A DNA stretch of 64,000 nt from Halobacillus_A sp043497005 (GTDB lineage Bacteria; Bacillota; Bacilli; Bacillales; Halobacillaceae). Under the pieces are notes generated by a model that saw only the letters and a program-made list of their open reading frames with translations, had not been told where the DNA came from and ran no database searches. The DNA lies in NCBI RefSeq assembly GCF_043497005.1, contig NZ_JBIEKE010000003.1, positions 186,001 to 250,000 of the forward strand, read 5' to 3'. The position numbers were made by a program, and so were the translations under genes. This document shows positions 24,781 through 33,074 of this stretch, piece by piece (the first letter of the stretch is position 1; each line of letters opens with the position of its first letter).

Positions 24781-25677
24781 TTAAGCCGCAGCTTGTTGAT
24801 GACTTCTACGAGGTTTACGCGTTGCTAAATATACTCCTGCAAAAATGAGCACAAGCCCGAGGATAATGTTTTTTGTAATGGGTTCATCAAGTAATACGTA
24901 CCCCCATACCATAGCAGTGATCGGAATAATGTAAGTCACTGATGTTGCAAACTCCGCACTGCCATTCTTAACCATATAGTAAAATAATAAGTGGGCAAAT
25001 CCAGAACCAAAGCAGCCTAACCCAATGATAGAAAGCCATACAAGGGGACGACGAAGGACCTCTTCATTAATAACGGAGAGGGAGTTTGTCATCATCATAC
25101 CCCCTAACCCGAATAGAGCAGCAACAAGCAAAGAAAACGTGGTCACAATAAGGATAGATGTCTCCTGTAAATGTCTTTTAGTAAATTGAGAGGCAACACC
25201 ATATGAAATAGCAGCTAAAATCATGGTACCTATGCCGATAAAACTTTCACTAAAAAGAGCAAAAAAGTCAAATTCCATTAAAACTAATATGCCAACAAAC
25301 CCGAGGACAATCCCTATCCATTGTCTTCGCTTCAATAGAACGGAAAAACACATAAATCCTACAAGCCCTGTACAAATTGGCGTTAAAGTATTCATTACGG
25401 CAGCCGTACTGCTATGTATTTCTGTTTCACTCCATGCAATCAGCCCCCATGGCAGTCCAGCATTAAAAACACCGACAAAGAACATAGCTTTCCATGGAAG
25501 AGACCCTTTTAACTCTTTTCTCTTTATCCATAAAAACGGCAGTAATACCAGGGCACCTGCTAAACATCTAAAAAAAACTGTCCCCCACACTCCAATAGGA
25601 TCGAGAAGCCATTTTATAAACACAAAGGATAATCCCCAAATAAAGCTTAGACCAATTAATGCACTGTATAATTTCAT
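24781..25677 (-). CDS. EamA/DMT-family transporter
   Basis: 298 residues, ten predicted transmembrane helices in two EamA repeats (repeat 1 about 1-140, repeat 2 about 150-285 including IPITAMVWGYVLLDEPITKN). These are drug/metabolite exporters of the inner membrane; substrate unknown. It lies 57 bases after the peroxiredoxin stop with a terminator between, so it is probably transcribed separately. Confidence 0.88.
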   Translation of the reverse strand: MKLYSALIGLSFIWGLSFVFIKWLLDPIGVWGTVFFRCLAGALVLLPFLWIKRKELKGSLPWKAMFFVGVFNAGLPWGLIAWSETEIHSSTAAVMNTLTPICTGLVGFMCFSVLLKRRQWIGIVLGFVGILVLMEFDFFALFSESFIGIGTMILAAISYGVASQFTKRHLQETSILIVTTFSLLVAALFGLGGMMMTNSLSVINEEVLRRPLVWLSIIGLGCFGSGFAHLLFYYMVKNGSAEFATSVTYIIPITAMVWGYVLLDEPITKNIILGLVLIFAGVYLATRKPRRSHQQAAA

Positions 25678-25699
25678 CGATGGACACCTCTTATCCTAA

Positions 25700-25728
25700 G
25701 AAAACACACCCTCCACTGAAGGGTGTGC
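25700..25728 (-). terminator. Terminator of the peroxiredoxin gene
   Basis: CACACCCT/AGGGTGTG stem followed by TTTTC on the minus strand. Confidence 0.75.
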
Positions 25729-25734
25729 CTTTCC

Positions 25735-26388
25735 TCATCTGTTCGTTGTTTTCAAAACTTCTAATACTTCCGATGGCTCGGCCCGATCTTTGTAATCGGC
25801 TTTCGTATATTCATAGACTATCGTTCCGTGTCTGTCTATCACATACGTAGCAGCCACAGGGAGTTCCCACGTTTCATCCCCGTTATGCTTATCAACATCT
25901 AATCCTTTTTGTTTATAAATGTCAACAAGGTAGTCCGGGACCGGATAAACAAGTTGATATTCACGTGCCACTTTGTTTCCTACATCGCTTAACACATGAA
26001 AACTCAGTTCATTTTTCTGTGAGGTACTTAGCGAGTAATCCGGGGTTTGTGGACTAATGGCGATCAACTCCCCACCTGCATCATGAATTTCATTTAATAT
26101 TTGTTGATACTCTCTTAATTCCATATTGCAGTAAGGGCACCATCCTCCGCGATAAAACGTTACAATCACCGGTCCAATATCAAGTTGGTTGGAGAGGTTG
26201 ATCGAGTTCCCATTAGGATCGGGAAGAGTGAAATCCGGGGCTTTGTCTCCTTCTTTTAAACCTTCACCATCATCCGAACTTTTCAATTCATCAATCGCGC
26301 TTTTCATTTTCTTTTGAACATCGTCAGGGGTCGCTTCTTTAAACTTCTGCAAATACTCATTGTAGCGTTCCTTCATCTCGGTCTTCAT
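25735..26388 (-). CDS. AhpC/TSA-family peroxiredoxin-like protein
   Basis: 218 residues from the ATG at 26388, with AAGGAG upstream. Central domain: GDKAPDFTLPDPNG, FYRGGWCPYCNMELREYQ with a C-x-x-C that includes the peroxidatic Cys, and AATYVIDRHGTIVYEYT. A ~50-residue charged N-terminal helix is extra. It likely reduces peroxides using thioredoxin-type partners. It follows eutH by 70 bases, perhaps in the same transcript. Confidence 0.85.
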   Translation of the reverse strand: MKTEMKERYNEYLQKFKEATPDDVQKKMKSAIDELKSSDDGEGLKEGDKAPDFTLPDPNGNSINLSNQLDIGPVIVTFYRGGWCPYCNMELREYQQILNEIHDAGGELIAISPQTPDYSLSTSQKNELSFHVLSDVGNKVAREYQLVYPVPDYLVDIYKQKGLDVDKHNGDETWELPVAATYVIDRHGTIVYEYTKADYKDRAEPSEVLEVLKTTNR

Positions 26389-26458
26389 ATGAAAAACTCC
26401 TTTAGTGAGGTATAGACTAAGTATAAGTGATAAAAGGACAAGTTTGAAGAAAAGCGCT

Positions 26459-27550
26459 TTATTCGACTTGTTGATTAGCGGGAATGGTGGTCCACCACGC
26501 AATCCAGACAGCCAGCACACCTGCCACTAATTTCCCTGTCATAACCGCTACAATTAACTCTTTCTCCACTCCAGCCACAAAGCCGATATGACTTCCAAAA
26601 GAAAAAGCCCCGCTCACCGCAAAAGCCGCATTCATTACTTTTCCTTTAGGGTTCATATCTTTCATCGTTGCAAACATAGGCAAATGATGAGCTAAAGAAG
26701 CAATAAAGCCGGCCACCGATGGCGAATTGATACCTAATTGAATGCTCAGTCGTTCCCAAAGCTTCGATCCCTTTTGGTTAATAAAAGCAACCAAAGGATA
26801 AGCCCCAGCCAAGGTAATCGTTATTCTCCCTACAATTTCAATTCCTTCCTCTAACGGAGCCATCCCAGGAATAACAGTAAAATCAGTTAACGTCTCGAAA
26901 ATGACCATAACCAACCCAAACATAATGAGGATTTCTATACCTCTTCCAAACTTCGAAAACAGGACTATGGTAAGAGTAGTGAATTTCCATAATCCTACGC
27001 CAATGAGAACAGCTAAAATAGCAGCAGGAATTAAATTTTGAATCATCCATACCCATTCATAACCTGCTAATGCTCCACCAGTTAAACAGCCAATAGGTAT
27101 CGTCATCATACCGATTAATATACCTTTCGCAAAATAGCTTCGATCCCTTTTTTGAACAATAGTCAAAGCGATAGGAATCGTAAATACCAACGTCGGCCCC
27201 ATCATCGTTCCTAAAAATGCCCACGAAAATACTGCAGCATCCTTATCTGATGCTAACGCTTCTGATAACGGATAAGCCCCCATATCAATGGCTAACAGCA
27301 TAGAAGCGAACATCGCTGGGTCCGCTCCCATCCACTCAAAAATAGGAATAACAAGAGGAGAGAGAGCATCGGAAATCACAGGAGCCAGTGAGATAATCCC
27401 TACCATAGCTAAAGCCAGAGGGCCCATCATTAAAAAAGCCTCGTGAAAGCGATCGCCGAGACTTAAACGATTACCAAGAAAAGTGTAATCAACTGCCCCC
27501 AGCACCATAAATGCTGCCATTAAAATAAGTATCATATCATTTAACAACAT
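26459..27550 (-). CDS. eutH: EutH-family ethanolamine permease
   Basis: 363 residues, about ten transmembrane helices. DMGAYPLSEALASDKDAAVF, GTMMGPTLVFTIP, HHLPMFATMKDMNPKGK and SGAFSFGSHIGFVAG are characteristic of EutH. No eut microcompartment, ammonia-lyase or regulator genes are near, so ethanolamine or a related amine would be used by enzymes elsewhere. The ATG at 27550 has GGGAGAGG before it. It probably forms an operon with the upstream lipoprotein (gap 39 bases). Confidence 0.88.
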   Translation of the reverse strand: MLLNDMILILMAAFMVLGAVDYTFLGNRLSLGDRFHEAFLMMGPLALAMVGIISLAPVISDALSPLVIPIFEWMGADPAMFASMLLAIDMGAYPLSEALASDKDAAVFSWAFLGTMMGPTLVFTIPIALTIVQKRDRSYFAKGILIGMMTIPIGCLTGGALAGYEWVWMIQNLIPAAILAVLIGVGLWKFTTLTIVLFSKFGRGIEILIMFGLVMVIFETLTDFTVIPGMAPLEEGIEIVGRITITLAGAYPLVAFINQKGSKLWERLSIQLGINSPSVAGFIASLAHHLPMFATMKDMNPKGKVMNAAFAVSGAFSFGSHIGFVAGVEKELIVAVMTGKLVAGVLAVWIAWWTTIPANQQVE

Positions 27551-27589
27551 ACGGACCTCTCCCTCGTTTTCACACACAGCCTGGAAGAA

Positions 27590-28051
27590 TTAAAAGCTAA
27601 TATCAACTAAGTGATTCATTTCATTCAGTAATTCCGGGTGCTTTTCAACCGATTGATAGCTGACGGTTCCTGACTGCTTTCCGTTCTCAGGCATTAAAAA
27701 CGTCCCATCTTCTGTTACTGCAAAGCTGAAATCAGATTGGGACTCAGCAGCAAGTTCCCCTTCATCGGAAAAGCTGTACGTATACGTATCTTGTGTATTC
27801 ATTTTCTCCTTCATTTCACTTTCGTCACTTTTCTTTATTTCCATCCCATTGAGCTTCGCGAGTAACTCTTCATTAGTTTCTTTCTCCTGCCTTACTGCCG
27901 TTTGTTCTTCAGTTGTCCGTTGATCTTCTACTTTTTGAATATACAACGTTTCCGAAACATCCTCACTTCCAATGTCGACTTGGTCTGTCTCACTTCCACA
28001 AGCACTAAGTATGGTCCCAAACATTATTAAAAGGATATAATAGTATCGAAT
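27590..28051 (-). CDS. Putative lipoprotein with possible ATT start
   Basis: The frame from ATG 28024 begins MFGTILSACGSE, a lipobox (LSAC) with too short a signal. Extending upstream gives RYYYILLIMFGTILSAC, an ideal basic-hydrophobic lipoprotein signal, whose only initiator-like codon is ATT at 28049-28051 behind GTAGGG. The mature part (~135 residues) is acidic, Glu/Gln-rich (about 20-70) and ends in a beta-rich segment. No family recognised. First gene before eutH. The start is uncertain: rare ATT, or a nearby sequence error. Confidence 0.6.
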   Translation of the reverse strand: MRYYYILLIMFGTILSACGSETDQVDIGSEDVSETLYIQKVEDQRTTEEQTAVRQEKETNEELLAKLNGMEIKKSDESEMKEKMNTQDTYTYSFSDEGELAAESQSDFSFAVTEDGTFLMPENGKQSGTVSYQSVEKHPELLNEMNHLVDISF

Positions 28052-28134
28052 AGTTTCCCTACTTTCTTTTATTTATCTATCATCCATTTAAAATGGTAAA
28101 CTTTCAATAAGTCAAGTATAGAAAAGGAGAATGG

Positions 28135-28674
28135 ATGATGATCAAGCTTGAATACTTTACGAAAAATGATTATGGCACGCTTATTCAATGGGTAGAATCT
28201 CCTTCCTTTTTACTTCAATGGGCAGGGCCAGCCTTTGCATATCCATTAAGCTGTAATCAACTGGATAAGTACTTAAAGGAAGCCAACCAGGCAGATGGAT
28301 CTTCACTAATTTTTAAAGCTGTAGAGAAATCCAGCACTCGATCAGTCGGGCACATTGCTTTAAATAATATTGATTACGATAACCGATCAGCGCGGATTGG
28401 TAAAGTGTTAGTCAGTAAGGATGCACGTGGAAGAGGAATAGGAGTTATCATGATGGAGGAGATCTTAAAGATCGCTTTTGATAGGTTAAACTTACATAAA
28501 GTAACTTTAGGAGTGTTTGAATTTAATAAGCCTGCAATTCATATGTATAAAAAAGCTGGCTTTCAAATTGATGGGTTACTTCGAGATCATCGAAGGTTCG
28601 GAGAAGAATACTGGAATTTATATGAAATGAGCATTTTATATTATGAATGGAAAGCCAACGAAGGAATTACATAG
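28135..28674 (+). CDS. GNAT N-acetyltransferase (RimJ/RimL-like)
   Basis: 179 residues. The acetyl-CoA motif VSKDARGRGIGVIMMEEIL and the C-terminal NKPAIHMYKKAGFQIDGLLR are typical. Tandem ATGs at 28135/28138 follow AAAAGGAG. It may acetylate a ribosomal protein N-terminus, an amino acid or polyamine; substrate unknown. Confidence 0.87.
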   Translation: MMIKLEYFTKNDYGTLIQWVESPSFLLQWAGPAFAYPLSCNQLDKYLKEANQADGSSLIFKAVEKSSTRSVGHIALNNIDYDNRSARIGKVLVSKDARGRGIGVIMMEEILKIAFDRLNLHKVTLGVFEFNKPAIHMYKKAGFQIDGLLRDHRRFGEEYWNLYEMSILYYEWKANEGIT

Positions 28675-28767
28675 AATTTACACATTGATCTTTTGAGTAA
28701 CTATATATTAATTACCAAAAATTTGCTAAGCTAGTGGTTCAAAGCAATTAAGAAAGGATAGATAGAT

Positions 28768-29769
28768 ATGAAAAAACGTTTGATCGCTATAGGGATTGCT
28801 TCCGCTTTATTAATTATTGCGATCCTCATTCAAAGCATTGGCTTTTTAACATCAAGTACGTTTACGGAGTCTTCCCAAGGATTGTTTGGTGGAGACAGCA
28901 ATAATGAGAAACCAAGAGAAGAAGTTATTGAAGAAGGCTCCTCCTCGGATCGTATAGCCCGTATATCCGTAGAGGGAACAATAATGAGCGGCCAGGGATC
29001 TAATCCTTTTATGGGAGAAGGTTATAACCATGAAGCTTTACTAGAACAGTTAGAAGCCATAAAAGAAGACCCTAGCATTAATGGAGTGTTGCTTTACGTA
29101 AACTCCCCAGGCGGAGGAGTGTTTGAAAGTGCTGAAATTCACGACAAGCTGAATGAATTAAAAGAAGAAGATAAATCTCTATATGTTTCAATGGGCGGTA
29201 TGGCTGCTTCTGGAGGCTATTACATATCAACTCCAGCGGATCAAATATTTGCTTCTGAAGAAACATTTACCGGCTCATTAGGCGTTATTATGGAAAGCGT
29301 AAATTATGAAGAATTAGCCGATGAATATGGCGTTAAATTCAATACCATCAAGAGCGGCGAATTTAAAGATATTATGAGTCCAACTAAAGAAATGACAGAG
29401 GAAGACCGTGAAATTATTCAAACGCTTGTAGATGAGTCCTACCAAGGGTTTGTCGATGTCATCAGTGAAGGTCGTGACATGCCTGAAGATGAAGTAATAG
29501 AAATTGCAGACGGCCGTATTTATTCTGGTCAGCAAGCATTAGATAATGGCCTAATTGACAACATCGGATTTGAAGAAGATGCGTTAGCTGCCCTGAAAGA
29601 AGAAATCGGCGGGAATCCTGAAGTAATTGAGTACCAGCCTAGTGGAGAAAGGTTGTTCGGTATTCCTATCGATATGAAAAGTTTCCTGCCAACAAGCGAA
29701 GTAAAATGGATCAACGAAATGATCGAGAAACGTCAAGGTCCTAGATTAATGTACATGTATTCTGAGTAA
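28768..29769 (+). CDS. sppA: Signal peptide peptidase SppA
   Basis: 333 residues: an N-terminal signal anchor (about 3-27), then the S49 protease domain. NSPGGGVFES, the nucleophile Ser in MGGMAASGGYYIS and the catalytic Lys in KFNTIKSGEFKDIMSP are visible. It degrades cleaved signal peptides in the membrane and, in B. subtilis, helps resist lantibiotics. AAAGGAT precedes the ATG. It is coupled with the RDD gene 12 bases downstream, as in B. subtilis sppA-yteJ. Confidence 0.94.
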   Translation: MKKRLIAIGIASALLIIAILIQSIGFLTSSTFTESSQGLFGGDSNNEKPREEVIEEGSSSDRIARISVEGTIMSGQGSNPFMGEGYNHEALLEQLEAIKEDPSINGVLLYVNSPGGGVFESAEIHDKLNELKEEDKSLYVSMGGMAASGGYYISTPADQIFASEETFTGSLGVIMESVNYEELADEYGVKFNTIKSGEFKDIMSPTKEMTEEDREIIQTLVDESYQGFVDVISEGRDMPEDEVIEIADGRIYSGQQALDNGLIDNIGFEEDALAALKEEIGGNPEVIEYQPSGERLFGIPIDMKSFLPTSEVKWINEMIEKRQGPRLMYMYSE

Positions 29770-29781
29770 AGGAGGAATTAG

Positions 29782-30318
29782 ATGGATACAGTAGAACCCA
29801 CCCATCAGCCCAATCACTTAAATCAAGCTGTGACATCAAACCTTAACGAAATCCACCGTATCGTATACGCTGGTTTTATTCCACGTTTTTTTGCTTACAT
29901 CATTGATTTAATTGTAATTTGGAGTATCAATTCAATCATCACGCGCCCGCTTTTAAGAGTAACCAATCTATCCGAAGCCAAGCTTTGGATTGAGCTGTTA
30001 AGCGCCGCGAACATCACTCAATCGATTGTGTTTTTTCTTTATTTTGTATTAATGACTTTCTATTTCCGGGCCACATTAGGAAAAATGACTCTGGGGTTAT
30101 CGGTAGAATCATTAAAAGGAAAGCACTTAACGAAAGGGCAGATTATTTACAGAGAGTTTGTAGGACGTTATATAAGTATGGCTGTTTTAGGTCTTCCTTA
30201 TCTTGTAGTCATCTTCACGAAAAAGCATCAAGGGATCCATGACCTGTTTGCCGATACTTCTGTAATCAAAGACAGAATGAAGAAATTAAATCGAGAAATC
30301 GAATCTACTTTAGAATAA
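29782..30318 (+). CDS. yteJ: RDD-family membrane protein (YteJ-like)
   Basis: 178 residues. PRFFAYIIDLIVIW (RDD-type Arg/Asp start), a second and third transmembrane helix and LGKMTLGLSVESLKGKHLTK fit the RDD family. In B. subtilis YteJ (SppI) inhibits SppA. The start is preceded by AAAGGAGG directly after sppA. Confidence 0.85.
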   Translation: MDTVEPTHQPNHLNQAVTSNLNEIHRIVYAGFIPRFFAYIIDLIVIWSINSIITRPLLRVTNLSEAKLWIELLSAANITQSIVFFLYFVLMTFYFRATLGKMTLGLSVESLKGKHLTKGQIIYREFVGRYISMAVLGLPYLVVIFTKKHQGIHDLFADTSVIKDRMKKLNREIESTLE

Positions 30319-30324
30319 ACATAA

Positions 30325-30361
30325 AAATCCGCTTCCTTTATTTAAAAGGAAGCGGATTTTT
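30325..30361. terminator. Bidirectional terminator sppA-yteJ / msrA
   Basis: AAAATCCGCTTCCT/AGGAAGCGGATTTT stem with A- and T-runs on both sides, between the convergent yteJ and msrA stops. Confidence 0.9.
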
Positions 30362-30368
30362 AATAAGA

Positions 30369-30842
30369 TCAGCCAATGCCGCAAGCAAAGGAGCCATTCT
30401 TCTGAGCATACTTTTGATGGTATTCTTCCGCCTCATAAAATTCACGGGCCGGTGTAACTTCAGTTACGATTCTACGTTTAAAAATCCCTTTATTTGTCCA
30501 CTGCTGAATTTTCTCCTCAGCAATGGCTTTTTCAGCTTCATTTTGGTAAAAGATAGCGGAACGATATTGATGACCAACATCGATTCCCTGCTTATTTTTA
30601 GTTGTAGGGTCATGGGCTTCAAAAAAGATATTAACCAATCCGCCATACGTAATGACTTCTGGGTCATATTCAATACGAATTGCTTCTGCATGGCCAGTTG
30701 TTCCTGTTTTCACTAGTTCGTAGGTTGGACTTTCAACATGGCCGCCCGTATACCCTACACGTGTATGTGTAATTCCTTCGAAACGCTCGAAGAAAGCTTC
30801 AACTCCCCAAAAACATCCTGCTCCAAAAATTGCTGTTGCCAT
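30369..30842 (-). CDS. msrA: Peptide methionine sulfoxide reductase A
   Basis: 157 residues, short but complete MsrA. The catalytic motif GAGCFWGVEA has the nucleophilic Cys; GYTGGHVESPTYE and YHQKYAQKNG are typical, with a C-terminal Cys (SFACGIG) as resolving candidate. It reduces methionine-S-sulfoxide in proteins and free Met(O). No msrB follows. It is transcribed through a SAM-I riboswitch, linking repair to methionine/SAM status. Confidence 0.95.
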   Translation of the reverse strand: MATAIFGAGCFWGVEAFFERFEGITHTRVGYTGGHVESPTYELVKTGTTGHAEAIRIEYDPEVITYGGLVNIFFEAHDPTTKNKQGIDVGHQYRSAIFYQNEAEKAIAEEKIQQWTNKGIFKRRIVTEVTPAREFYEAEEYHQKYAQKNGSFACGIG

Positions 30843-30904
30843 TTGTCATCTTCCCTTTCCATTAACGCAACTTCCACCTAAGAGAGTTTGACGGTTCAAG
30901 CTAC

Positions 30905-31090
30905 CAAAAAACCCCTTTTCTTATCCAGTATAAGAAAAGGGGTCGTAAATTTCCGTACGATCCTCTCATCTTCTAGAGTGAAATAACACTCTACAGGAAT
31001 TGGCACCGTTCTCGTCAATCCTTAGATTAATTCGATGGTTGCCGGGCATCAAAGGGCCAGTCCCTCCGCCTCTCTGGATAAGAAGTTTCC
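30905..31090 (-). ncRNA. SAM-I (S-box) riboswitch upstream of msrA
   Basis: Minus strand reads TTATCCAGAGAGGCGGAGGG, then ACTGGCCC-TTTGATGCCCGGCAACC, the conserved S-box core. Next comes a further hairpin (AGAGTG/CACTCT) and a strong terminator ACCCCTTTTCTTAT/ATAAGAAAAGGGGT followed by TTTTTTGG (30905-30943). High SAM should terminate transcription before msrA, whose ATG is about 63 bases on. Confidence 0.93.
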
Positions 31091-31170
31091 GTTATAATTT
31101 TAAGTTATTTTATATATTACAATGTTTCAATCTCGAAGTAAAGGCGAATGCTTCATTTTTTTTGAAAAAT

Positions 31171-31869
31171 TTATGAATTTCCATTTCCCGTTGTTATGAC
31201 CTCTTCAAACGGCTGTACAATGACAAACCCTTCACCTTTAAACTCCATTTGAACAGATTCACCGCTCCCACGGCCAATAAATGTCTTTAGACTTACATCA
31301 GTACGAAATTCCGGCTTTAAATGTCCTGACCAGGCTACCGTCGCATTTGGATCTGTAATGACAGGATCCCCTGGTCGTACAAGCAAAGTTAATGGCTCAT
31401 AGTGAGAAGTAATCGCCACCCTTCCCCGGCCCTCTAACGTCACGTTGAACAGTCCGCCAGACATCATGCCAGCTACTTTTTTCATTAATTTAATATCCCA
31501 TGATATGCCAGGCTCAAAGGCAAGAAGATCGTTCCCGTTAACAGTAATGGATTCATTATTTAAATCAAAAATAGTAATCTTTTTCCCTTGATCAGCTAAG
31601 TATAGACGACCTTTTCCGGCTGCCTTCATCAAAGAACTGCCTTCGCCCGAGAAGGCTTTCTTAAACATTTTTCCCACACCATGTTCGAGTATCCCTTCCC
31701 TTTCAAACTTGATGGAACCATTATAGGAAATCATCGATCCTGCTTTGGCCCATACTTGATCAGAAAGGTTTACTTCTAATATACGCTCTGTTTCCAGTTC
31801 AAAGAACTCATTTTCAGCTTCATCCTGCTTCGTTTTTCTTATGAATTCATCAATCGAATAATTGCTCAC
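31171..31869 (-). CDS. AIM24 family protein
   Basis: 232 residues. Beta-rich, with SDQVWAKAGSMISYNGSIKF, GRLYLADQGKKITIF and a C-terminal GRGSGESVQMEFKGEGFVIV, the AIM24 (TRAP-like) pattern. Cellular role unknown; soluble, no signal. Start GTG at 31869 after GGGGAGA. No operon partner within 70 bases. Confidence 0.85.
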   Translation of the reverse strand: MSNYSIDEFIRKTKQDEAENEFFELETERILEVNLSDQVWAKAGSMISYNGSIKFEREGILEHGVGKMFKKAFSGEGSSLMKAAGKGRLYLADQGKKITIFDLNNESITVNGNDLLAFEPGISWDIKLMKKVAGMMSGGLFNVTLEGRGRVAITSHYEPLTLLVRPGDPVITDPNATVAWSGHLKPEFRTDVSLKTFIGRGSGESVQMEFKGEGFVIVQPFEEVITTGNGNS

Positions 31870-31943
31870 GATCTCTCCCCTTTCCTGTCTCGTCCTTATT
31901 GTATACGAGAAAGAGGGGATAAATGATTCATTAAGTTAAACAT

Positions 31944-32477
31944 TTATCCTCCTAGAAAAAGGGCACCATATAAAAGCGAGCCCGCAATGACAAAAGCCGG
32001 GTGTACTTTTACTCGCTCAAGTAAAACATAGCTCACTGCAATTAAAATAACTGTTTGCACCATCCCTGCAGATCCATAGGACGTTTCAAAGAATTGATAA
32101 GCCATTACCCCGAGCAGAATAGCGATAACTGGACGAATAAAAGAGGTCATGGCTTTCACACGTGGAGACCCTTTAAATTTATTTAGAAGACTTAATAACG
32201 CAATCATTAAAATAAGCGATGGAGCGACCGTAGCAAATACTCCAATAAATGCTCCTAAAATGCCGGCTTGTTCATAACCTATAAACCCTGCCATTTTCGT
32301 TGCAATCGGTCCGGGCAGTGCATTGGCTACGGCAAGCATTTCACTGAACTCGTTTACCGACATCCACCCAAATCGGCCGACTACTTCATTTTCGACTAAG
32401 GGAATAGAAGCCGGGCCGCCACCGTACCCCACAACTCCCGGAATAAAAAACGCTACGAAAATCTGCCAATAAATCAT
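31944..32477 (-). CDS. Chromate transporter, half-size subunit 2
   Basis: 177 residues, six short hydrophobic segments. GVVGYGGGPASIPLVENEVV near the start and ANALPGPIATKMAGFIGYEQ are the CHR-family motifs. It pairs with the homologous upstream subunit; such half-size pairs act together as chromate exporters. Its ATG overlaps the upstream stop (ATGA). Resembles ywrA/ywrB of B. subtilis. Confidence 0.88.
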   Translation of the reverse strand: MIYWQIFVAFFIPGVVGYGGGPASIPLVENEVVGRFGWMSVNEFSEMLAVANALPGPIATKMAGFIGYEQAGILGAFIGVFATVAPSLILMIALLSLLNKFKGSPRVKAMTSFIRPVIAILLGVMAYQFFETSYGSAGMVQTVILIAVSYVLLERVKVHPAFVIAGSLLYGALFLGG

Positions 32478-33058
32478 AAAGAAGACTCCTTACTGCTGTA
32501 ATTCTTCTCATCTTTATTCTTTCTCATAGGTTTGACTAATGCAAATATCAGCAGAGCCAAAATCACAATTCCTGGATGAACCCCAATGACTTCTATTAAA
32601 ATAAGCGAGATTCCACCGAGCAGAAAAGTAATCCAAATACCTAGGTTATCCTTGGACTTTTTTATGAAATCGAATGTTAACACAGCTAACATTACACCAA
32701 CTACCGGCACGACCGCTTGAGTCATTCCATTCACCCAGTCTAACTCTCGAAAGTTATTCAAAAAGGATAATAGTATGATTAAGACTGCTATAGTTGGCAG
32801 GATCGTAGCTAATATCGCATTCAGCATTCCGGTATAGCCGGAAACCCTGTATCCAATATAGCCAGCCATTTTGGTAGCAATAGGGCCCGGGAGAGAATTA
32901 CCCAGAGCCAGGATGTCGGCAAAATCATCATCAGACAGCCATTTATATTTTTCTACTACTTCTTTATGAACGAGCGGTATAGAGGACGGACCTCCTCCGT
33001 ACCCAAAAATCCCTACTCTAAAAAAGGCAAGGAAGAGATTCCACTGTTGCAAGACCAT
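32474..33058 (-). CDS. Chromate transporter, half-size subunit 1
   Basis: 194 residues. The motifs repeat those of its partner: GIFGYGGGPSSIPLVHKEVV and LGNSLPGPIATKMAGYIGYR. The charged C-terminal tail (MRKNKDEKNYSSKESSL) is cytoplasmic. It lies 16 bases after the gamma-glutamyltransferase gene. The pair's natural substrate in an importer/GGT operon may be sulfate or another oxyanion rather than chromate (inference). Confidence 0.88.
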   Translation of the reverse strand: MVLQQWNLFLAFFRVGIFGYGGGPSSIPLVHKEVVEKYKWLSDDDFADILALGNSLPGPIATKMAGYIGYRVSGYTGMLNAILATILPTIAVLIILLSFLNNFRELDWVNGMTQAVVPVVGVMLAVLTFDFIKKSKDNLGIWITFLLGGISLILIEVIGVHPGIVILALLIFALVKPMRKNKDEKNYSSKESSL

Positions 33059-33074
33059 TCACCCCTTTTTATAT

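Noticed and set aside
26388..26520. N-terminal extension of the peroxiredoxin with a hydrophobic stretch
   Set aside because: It overlaps the eutH 3' end and AAGGAG is placed for ATG 26388; the apparent helix is not a signal peptide.
26459..27550. An ethanolamine-utilisation microcompartment locus
   Set aside because: Only eutH is present; no shell proteins, ammonia lyase or eut regulators nearby.
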